DNA of 64,000 nt from Stutzerimonas nosocomialis (lineage in GTDB: Bacteria > Pseudomonadota > Gammaproteobacteria > Pseudomonadales > Pseudomonadaceae). The DNA is taken from NCBI RefSeq assembly GCF_005876855.1, contig NZ_QLAE01000004.1, forward strand, positions 124,001 through 188,000, read 5' to 3'. The translations under genes were made by a program, and so were the position numbers. Under the pieces are notes generated by a model. It searched no databases. It worked only from the letters and a program-made list of their open reading frames with translations, and was not told the origin of the DNA. Of the stretch, positions 55,745-64,000 are shown piece after piece. Within the stretch, counting starts at the first letter, position 1; every line of letters starts with the position of its first letter.

Positions 55745-56749
55745 TTGAATACAGCCATAGAACCCCATCGCTTCACCCTCGAGCCCTTCGAGGCCAACCG
55801 TTTCGCCAATCTTTGCGGACAGTTCGACGAACATCTGCGCCTGATCGAACAGCGCCTGTCGATCGAGATCCGCAACCGTGGCAACCAGTTCGAGCTGATC
55901 GGCCCCAGCGGCGTGACCAAATCCGCCGAGCACCTGCTCAAGCGCCTCTATCGCGAAACCAAGAGCGCCGAGCTTTCCCCTGACCTGGTGCACCTGTACC
56001 TGCAGGAATCGGGGATGGAAGACCTGGCCAATCCCCGTGCCGACCAGGGCGTGACGCTGCGAACGCGCAAGGGCGGCATCCGCCCGCGCGGCGCGAACCA
56101 GCAGCGCTACGTCAAGGCGATCCTCGATAACGACATCAACTTCGGCATCGGCCCGGCCGGCACCGGCAAGACCTACCTGGCGGTGGCCTGCGCCGTCGAT
56201 GCGCTGGAACGCGAGCAGGTGCGACGCATCCTGCTGGTGCGCCCGGCGGTCGAGGCCGGCGAGAAGCTCGGCTTCCTGCCCGGCGATCTGGCGCAGAAGA
56301 TCGACCCCTACCTGCGCCCGCTGTACGACGCGCTCTACGAGATGCTCGGCTTCGAACACGTGGCCAGGCTCATCGAGAAGCAGGTGATCGAGATCGCGCC
56401 GCTGGCCTACATGCGCGGCCGCACGCTCAACAACAGCTTCATCATCCTCGACGAAAGCCAGAACACCACCCTCGAACAGATGAAGATGTTCCTCACCCGG
56501 ATCGGCTTCGGCTCCACCGCGGTGATCACCGGCGACATCACCCAGGTCGACCTGCCGCGCGGCACCAAGTCGGGCCTGGCGCACGTGATCGACGTGCTGC
56601 GCGACGTCAACGGCATCAGCTTCACCCACTTCCAGCCCAAGGACGTGGTGCGCCATCCGCTGGTGCAGCGCATCGTCGAAGCCTACGAGGCGTTCGAAAG
56701 CCAGCCGCAGCCGCGAAAGGACACTCGCCAGGAACGCACCGGTGATTGA
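55745..56749 (+). CDS. ybeZ: PhoH-family ATPase YbeZ
   Basis: 334 residues starting at TTG 55745, supported by alignment-like agreement of the N-terminus ([20 protein letters not shown]) with Pseudomonas homologues; no clear ribosome site. KH-like N-domain, then PhoH ATPase: Walker [37 protein letters not shown], Walker [27 protein letters not shown]. Partner of YbeY in rRNA maturation. Overlaps ybeY by eight bases. Confidence 0.93.
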   Translation: MNTAIEPHRFTLEPFEANRFANLCGQFDEHLRLIEQRLSIEIRNRGNQFELIGPSGVTKSAEHLLKRLYRETKSAELSPDLVHLYLQESGMEDLANPRADQGVTLRTRKGGIRPRGANQQRYVKAILDNDINFGIGPAGTGKTYLAVACAVDALEREQVRRILLVRPAVEAGEKLGFLPGDLAQKIDPYLRPLYDALYEMLGFEHVARLIEKQVIEIAPLAYMRGRTLNNSFIILDESQNTTLEQMKMFLTRIGFGSTAVITGDITQVDLPRGTKSGLAHVIDVLRDVNGISFTHFQPKDVVRHPLVQRIVEAYEAFESQPQPRKDTRQERTGD

Positions 56750-57212
56750 ACTCGACCTGCAACGCGCCACCGAGGCGCACGCCCCCGGCGACGAGCAGTT
56801 TCGTCGCTGGTGCGAAATGGCGCTGCGCCAGCGCAGCGGCGACTCGGAGCTGACCATCCGCCTGGTGGACGAAGAGGAAGGGCGCGAACTCAATCGCACC
56901 TGGCGCCACAAGGATTACGCGACCAACGTGCTGTCCTTTCCCGCGGACCTGCCCGACGGGCCGGATGGGGAGCCGTTGCTGGACATCCCGCTGCTCGGCG
57001 ACCTGGTGATCTGCGTACCGGTGGTCGAGCGCGAAGCACGCGAACAGAACAAGCAGCCCGAGGCCCACTGGGCCCACATGGTCATCCATGGCTGCCTTCA
57101 TCTTCTGGGCTACGATCATATCGATGACGACGAAGCCCAGGAGATGGAAGACCTGGAACGCCACTTGCTGGCAGAACTGGGCCATCCCGATCCCTATGAC
57201 GATCAACCCTGA
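56742..57212 (+). CDS. ybeY: Endoribonuclease YbeY
   Basis: 156 residues from GTG 56742 with AGGAAC upstream. [18 protein letters not shown] and the zinc motif [15 protein letters not shown] (three His) define YbeY, which matures 16S rRNA 3' ends and takes part in ribosome quality control. Confidence 0.95.
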   Translation: MIELDLQRATEAHAPGDEQFRRWCEMALRQRSGDSELTIRLVDEEEGRELNRTWRHKDYATNVLSFPADLPDGPDGEPLLDIPLLGDLVICVPVVEREAREQNKQPEAHWAHMVIHGCLHLLGYDHIDDDEAQEMEDLERHLLAELGHPDPYDDQP

Positions 57213-57251
57213 ACATTCAGGCCAACTGCAAGGACTTTCGAGTCGAACCAC

Positions 57252-58094
57252 ATGAGCGAAGATCAATCGAGCAGCGGGCATAGGTCCTGGCTGGGGAAAC
57301 TCACCCACGCCTTTGCCCACGAGCCGAAAAACCGCCAGGAACTCCTGGAAATCCTCCGCGAAGCCCACCAGAACAAACTACTCGACAGCGAAGCGCTGGC
57401 TATCGTCGAAGGCGCGATTCAGGTCGCCGATCTCCAGGTACGCGACATCATGGTGCCGCGCTCCCAGGTGATCAGCATCCGCGCCGACCAGACGCCCAGG
57501 GATTTCCTCCCCTCCGTGATCAGCGCGGCCCACTCGCGCTACCCGGTGGTCGGCGAAAGCCTCGACGACGTGATCGGCGTCCTGCTGGCCAAGGACCTGT
57601 TGCCGCTCATCCTGCAAGGGGACCAGCTGGCCAGCTTCACCATCAAGGACCTGCTGCGTCCGGCCACCTTCGTCCCGGAATCCAAGCGCCTGAACGTGCT
57701 GCTGCGCGAATTTCGCGCCAACCACAACCACATGGCCATCGTCATCGACGAATACGGCGGCGTGGCCGGGCTGGTCACCATCGAGGACGTGCTCGAGCAG
57801 ATCGTCGGCGATATCGAGGACGAGCATGACGTCGAGGAAGACAGCCATATCCGCCCGCTGCCCAGCGGCGACTTCCTGATCAAGGCCCTCACGCCGATCG
57901 AGAGCTTCAACGAGTTCTTCGGCGCAAGCTTCCCCGACGACGAGTTCGACACCGTCGCAGGGCTGGTGATGAACGCCTTCGGTCACCTGCCCAAGCGCAA
58001 CGAGATCATCGAGATCGACGGCTTCCGCTTCCGCGTGCTCAACGCCGACAGCCGCCGCGTGCACCTGCTGCGCCTGAGCCGGCTCGAGGCCTGA
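57252..58094 (+). CDS. corC: CorC/YbeX, CBS-domain protein
   Basis: 280 residues. Two CBS domains (VRDIMVPRSQVISIRADQT; FVPESKRLNVLLREF) and a C-terminal CorC_HlyC domain (IESFNEFFGASFPDDEFDTV, VLNADSRRVHLLRLSRL). IVIDEYGGVAGLVTIEDVLEQ is the family hallmark. Linked to Mg/Co efflux and to ribosome function through YbeX. 40 bases after ybeY. Confidence 0.95.
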   Translation: MSEDQSSSGHRSWLGKLTHAFAHEPKNRQELLEILREAHQNKLLDSEALAIVEGAIQVADLQVRDIMVPRSQVISIRADQTPRDFLPSVISAAHSRYPVVGESLDDVIGVLLAKDLLPLILQGDQLASFTIKDLLRPATFVPESKRLNVLLREFRANHNHMAIVIDEYGGVAGLVTIEDVLEQIVGDIEDEHDVEEDSHIRPLPSGDFLIKALTPIESFNEFFGASFPDDEFDTVAGLVMNAFGHLPKRNEIIEIDGFRFRVLNADSRRVHLLRLSRLEA

Positions 58095-58174
58095 CGCGCC
58101 TGTCGTTGCCCGGCACTTGCCGCCGGGTACCGCTGCCGATAGCCTCGGCGGCCTCCTGCTTTCGAGGAACACCG

Positions 58175-59707
58175 ATGCGCTGGATCACCCGTCCCGGCTG
58201 GCAAGGCAACCTGATCGCCCTTGCCGCCGGCGCCCTCACCACGCTGTCGCTGGCACCGTTCGGCTTCTGGCCGCTGGCCCTGCTGTCGATCGCCCTGTAC
58301 TACCTCGGCCAGCGCCAGACCACGCCCGTCCAGGCGGCGGCGCGCGGCTGGTGCTATGGCTTCGGCCTGTTCCTCTCGGGCGTCAGCTGGGTCTATGTCA
58401 GCATTCATGATTTCGGCGCGGCCTCGCCACCGCTGGCCGGCCTGCTGACCCTCGGCTTCGTCGCCGGTCTCGCGCTGTTTCTCGCCCTGGCGGGCTGGCT
58501 CTGGGCGCGCTGGTTCCGCCGCAGCGACTCGCCACTGGCCGACGCCTTCGTCTTCGCCGCCCTGTGGCTGGCGATGGACGCGTTCCGCGGCTGGTTCCTC
58601 ACCGGCTTCCCCTGGCTCTATGGCGGCTACAGCCAGCTCGACGGGCCGCTCGCCGGGCTCGCGCCGCTGGCCGGCGTCTGGCTGATCACCTTCGTCCTGG
58701 CGCTCAGCGCGGCGCTGCTGGTCAACCTCGCGCAATTGCGCCGGAACAAGGCGGCGCTGGCCGCCGGCCTGGCCGTGCTGCTGGCCCCCTGGCTGGCGGG
58801 GCTTGGGCTCAAGGGGCACGCCTGGACCGAAGCGTCCGCGCCCCCCCTGTCCGTCGCGCTGATGCAGGGCAACGTCCAGCAGAGCCTCAAGTGGGACCCG
58901 GCCAAGCTGAACATGCAGCTGGCCCTGTATCGCGACATGACGCTGCGCAGCCGGCCGGTGGACCTGATCGTCTGGCCGGAAACCGCAGTACCGGTGCTGC
59001 GCGACCAGGCCGAGGGCTATCTGGCGATGATGACGCGCGTGGCCGCAGAACGTGACGCCGCGCTGATCACCGGGGTACCGATCCGCCAGCCCAACGATCG
59101 CGGCGAGCTGCGCTACTACAACGGCATCACCACCCTCGGCCAGGGCGAAGGCACCTACCTGAAGCAGAAGCTGGTGCCCTTCGGCGAATACGTGCCGCTG
59201 CAGGACCTGTTGCGCGGACTGATCGCCTTCTTCGACCTGCCGATGTCCGACTTCGCCCGCGGCGATACGGACCAGCCGCTGCTGACGGCCAAGGGTTACC
59301 GGATCGCCCCGTACATCTGCTACGAAGTCGTCTATCCGGAGTTCGCCGCGGGCCTGGCGCGCCAGAGCGACCTGCTGCTCACCGTCAGCAACGACGCCTG
59401 GTTCGGGCGCTCCATCGGCCCGCTGCAGCACCTGCAGATGGCACAGATGCGGGCGCTGGAGGCCGGGCGCTGGATGATCCGCTCGACCAACAACGGGGTC
59501 ACCGTGCTGATCGATCCGCAGGGCCGGATCAGCGAAGAGATTCCGGCCTTCCAACAGGGCGTGCTGTACGGCGAGGTGGTGCCGATGCAGGGCCTGACGC
59601 CCTACCTGAAGTGGCGCTCCTGGCCACTGATCGGCCTTTGCCTGGTGCTGCTCGGCGGGGCGCTGGTACGCAACCTGCGCGCGCGCCGCTCGCCGCGTCA
59701 GGGATAG
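58175..59707 (+). CDS. lnt: Apolipoprotein N-acyltransferase Lnt
   Basis: 510 residues from ATG 58175 with CGAGGAAC upstream. About seven membrane helices plus a nitrilase-like domain. Catalytic triad visible: Glu about 269 in IVWPETAVPV, Lys about 332 in LKQKLVPFGEYVP, Cys about 382 in IAPYICYEVVYPE. Adds the third acyl chain to lipoproteins in the inner membrane. Its 3' end overlaps the convergent ydcF-like gene by ten bases. Confidence 0.96.
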   Translation: MRWITRPGWQGNLIALAAGALTTLSLAPFGFWPLALLSIALYYLGQRQTTPVQAAARGWCYGFGLFLSGVSWVYVSIHDFGAASPPLAGLLTLGFVAGLALFLALAGWLWARWFRRSDSPLADAFVFAALWLAMDAFRGWFLTGFPWLYGGYSQLDGPLAGLAPLAGVWLITFVLALSAALLVNLAQLRRNKAALAAGLAVLLAPWLAGLGLKGHAWTEASAPPLSVALMQGNVQQSLKWDPAKLNMQLALYRDMTLRSRPVDLIVWPETAVPVLRDQAEGYLAMMTRVAAERDAALITGVPIRQPNDRGELRYYNGITTLGQGEGTYLKQKLVPFGEYVPLQDLLRGLIAFFDLPMSDFARGDTDQPLLTAKGYRIAPYICYEVVYPEFAAGLARQSDLLLTVSNDAWFGRSIGPLQHLQMAQMRALEAGRWMIRSTNNGVTVLIDPQGRISEEIPAFQQGVLYGEVVPMQGLTPYLKWRSWPLIGLCLVLLGGALVRNLRARRSPRQG

Positions 59708-60465
59708 ACGTAGGGATAGATCAGCAGCCCGGCCGCTTCGTTGAGCAACATGCCGCTCTGCCAGACGGCCTTGGCTTCGGGCAGCCAGCCGCCCAGCGGG
59801 CGTTCGTTGGGCACGCCAATGAAACCGACGGGCGCGGTGATCACCTCAAGGCCGTTCTGCTCGAAACACCAGCGCGAGCGGGGCATGTGCGGCGCGGAGG
59901 TGACCAGCACGATCCGGGTGATGCCCTCGGCCTTGAGCCTCTGCGCGCTGAACACCGCGTTCTCCCAGGTCGTGCGGCTGCGCTCTTCCAGCCAGCGCAC
60001 CTGGACACCGATGTCGCGTTCGAGCAGCTCGGCGCCGATGCGGGCCTCGCTCGGGGGGCGCCTGCCGAAATGCAAACCGCCGCTGGTGAGGATTGGCAAC
60101 CCGGACGCCTTGGCGATTCTCGAGGCATAGCGCAGGCGCTCCAGGGCGATATGGCTGGGCTGATCCGCGCCCCAGGCCGGGTCGGCCTGCTCGCGGCCGG
60201 CGCCCAGCACCACGATCGCTTGCGCATGCTCGGCGAGCCCCGCCCAGCGTTCCTCCTGCAACACCGGCGCCCGGCTTTCCAGCGCGCGCGCGGCCCACTC
60301 CACCGTCACCGGCAGGCTCATGATCCAGAGCCCGCCGAAGCCCAGGGCAAAACACAGGGCGGCCAGCCGGGGCGCACGATGGCGCAACCACCAGGCGGCG
60401 AGCAACAGCAGCAGCAGGCAGCCTGGCGGCATCAGCAGGTGTTTGAAGATGTAGCGAATCGGCAT
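59698..60465 (-). CDS. YdcF/ElyC-family (DUF218) protein
   Basis: 255 residues. Two N-terminal helices (YIFKHLLMPPGCLLLLLLAA; LAALCFALGFGGLWIMSLPV), then a DUF218 domain: AIVVLGAGREQADPAW, RLRYASRIAKASGLPILTSGG, RTTWENAVFSAQRLKAEGI, RIVLVTSAPHMPRSRWCFEQ. This fits ElyC/YdcF, which act near envelope biogenesis. Enzymatic activity not established. Located between lnt and the ybeL-like gene, facing lnt. Confidence 0.85.
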   Translation of the reverse strand: MPIRYIFKHLLMPPGCLLLLLLAAWWLRHRAPRLAALCFALGFGGLWIMSLPVTVEWAARALESRAPVLQEERWAGLAEHAQAIVVLGAGREQADPAWGADQPSHIALERLRYASRIAKASGLPILTSGGLHFGRRPPSEARIGAELLERDIGVQVRWLEERSRTTWENAVFSAQRLKAEGITRIVLVTSAPHMPRSRWCFEQNGLEVITAPVGFIGVPNERPLGGWLPEAKAVWQSGMLLNEAAGLLIYPYVYP

Positions 60466-60537
60466 GGCGCGGCTCCAGGGCTCTGCGCCGCACTCTACCC
60501 GGCGGACGACCGTTTGTCCGCCCCGCCGCGCCGCGGC

Positions 60538-60978
60538 TCAGTGACCCCGGTGCAGGCCGGGTTTCTGCCTGGCCCGCAACAGTTGCGAACCGCAGGCCGA
60601 ACAGACCGCCACGCCAGGATGCTCCGGCCAGTGCACCTCGGTGCCGCACAATGCGCAGTACAACGACGGGTCCAGCGCCGGCTCGGCCGCGCGCCTGCCC
60701 GCCCGGCGCCGGCCCACGGCGCGAAACCCGGTGCGCTGGACCTGACGGGCGATCAGCGCCTGCTCCTCCGCAGCGGCATGCCAGCCTGACAGCCATTGCG
60801 AATCGCCTGTCAGATACGCGTGGATCAACTCTACCTCGGCCGGACTCAAACCACGCAACTCCAGCTCCGTCATCGAAGCGCCGTCGTCGCGGTGTCGATC
60901 CACCTCGGCGAGCGCCACGGACAGGCGCTGCAGCACGCGCCCATAGAGGCTGGAGTCGTTGCTCTGTCGCTCTTTCAC
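60538..60978 (-). CDS. YbeL-like zinc-ribbon protein (DUF1451)
   Basis: 146 residues. Helical N-terminal part (YGRVLQRLSVALAEVDRHR, LSPAEVELIHAYLTGDSQWL) and a C-terminal four-Cys ribbon: YCALCGTEVHWPEH and AVCSACGSQLL. This is the layout of DUF1451/YbeL, and E. coli ybeL also lies next to leuS. Function unknown. Confidence 0.8.
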   Translation of the reverse strand: MKERQSNDSSLYGRVLQRLSVALAEVDRHRDDGASMTELELRGLSPAEVELIHAYLTGDSQWLSGWHAAAEEQALIARQVQRTGFRAVGRRRAGRRAAEPALDPSLYCALCGTEVHWPEHPGVAVCSACGSQLLRARQKPGLHRGH

Positions 60979-61038
60979 CCGGGTTGCCCTCTTCTCGGCC
61001 TACCCGCACAAGCTTAGCTGCGGCCCTGCCGGCCGTAG

Positions 61039-63828
<2,790 letters not shown>

Positions 63829-63875
63829 TCCAGACCGGCGTCCGACCCGGCGCCGGTTAAAAAGGGGATAACAAG

Positions 63876-64000
63876 ATGATCATACGCAATCTGCTGGTAC
63901 TGGGCTTCGCCGCGCTGCTGAGCGCATGCGGCTTTCAACTGCGGGGCACCGGCGCCAACGATTTCGCGCTCGACGAGATCGGCGTACAAGCGCGCAACGC
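63876..64000 (+). CDS. lptE: LPS-assembly lipoprotein LptE (3' end outside window)
   Basis: Starts at ATG 63876 with AAAGGGG upstream and continues off the window after 41 codons. Lipoprotein signal with lipobox LLSAC, then GFQLRGTGANDFAL, the characteristic start of LptE, which plugs the LptD barrel in the outer membrane. leuS-lptE order is conserved. Confidence 0.92.
   Translation, partial: MIIRNLLVLGFAALLSACGFQLRGTGANDFALDEIGVQARN

Overview
The window is bacterial, GC-rich, gamma-proteobacterial sequence from a Pseudomonas-type genome. A Stutzerimonas/Pseudomonas stutzeri-like host is my best guess. The evidence is the miaB-ybeZ-ybeY-corC-lnt-ybeL-leuS-lptE order, the urease cluster with an acetyltransferase between ureA and ureB and an oxaloacetate decarboxylase nearby, Pseudomonas-type REP palindromes, and very GC-rich codon use right of about 18.5 kb.

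Positions 1-18521 are the right-hand part of a genomic island with visibly lower GC. It carries copper/silver resistance: the 3' end of cusA, cusF, small secreted His/Met-rich proteins, a metal-sensor kinase, an unassigned circularly permuted ATP-grasp-like enzyme, a DUF305 protein, a Cys-rich Csp-like copper-storage protein, and a minus-strand operon copA - Met/His-rich protein - copB - His-tailed cytochrome c. A second small PtrA-like protein and the matching response regulator follow. Six copies of a TTAC-N6-GTAA palindrome (one with a mismatch) lie upstream of six of its transcription units and probably define the regulon. The last 2.5 kb of the island holds broken genes, an XRE regulator with a divergent partner and large operator, and an AbiEi/DUF6088-like protein without its toxin. 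The island ends inside hrpB, which is cut right after its DEFH helicase box. No integrase or transposase is in the window.

Positions 18.9-22.4 kb are core genes: a lipoprotein, a FieF-like metal efflux protein, an Lrp regulator, a DUF2788 membrane protein and rluE. From 22.4 to 42.2 kb is a nitrogen-regulated urea module. A strong NtrC-type site and a sigma-54 promoter precede urtA. The genes urtABCDE and ureD-ureA-(two GNAT genes)-ureB-ureC run on one strand. A second sigma-54 promoter precedes ureE-ureF-ureG-ureJ, 6.6 kb downstream. Between the halves lie a GAF-type sensor kinase, a TraR/DksA zinc-finger protein, a Gcw_chp/TorF outer-membrane protein, an MFS transporter, oxaloacetate decarboxylase, an EamA transporter and another GNAT protein. 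Gaps inside the urt/ure operon are filled by palindromic repeats: a 70-90 bp element ending in CGTAGGGTGGA/TCCACCCTACG (four copies) and two REPIN-like pairs.

From 42.2 kb on is housekeeping DNA: amn, a MocR regulator divergent from a threonine dehydratase-like gene, an AidB-like acyl-CoA dehydrogenase, a 7TM-DISM sensor kinase, thiD-thiE-hemL, a membrane protein, a Sel1 protein, then miaB-ybeZ-ybeY-corC-lnt, a YdcF-like protein, a ybeL-like gene, leuS and the start of lptE. I saw no tRNA, rRNA or CRISPR array. No function was invented for unrecognised genes.
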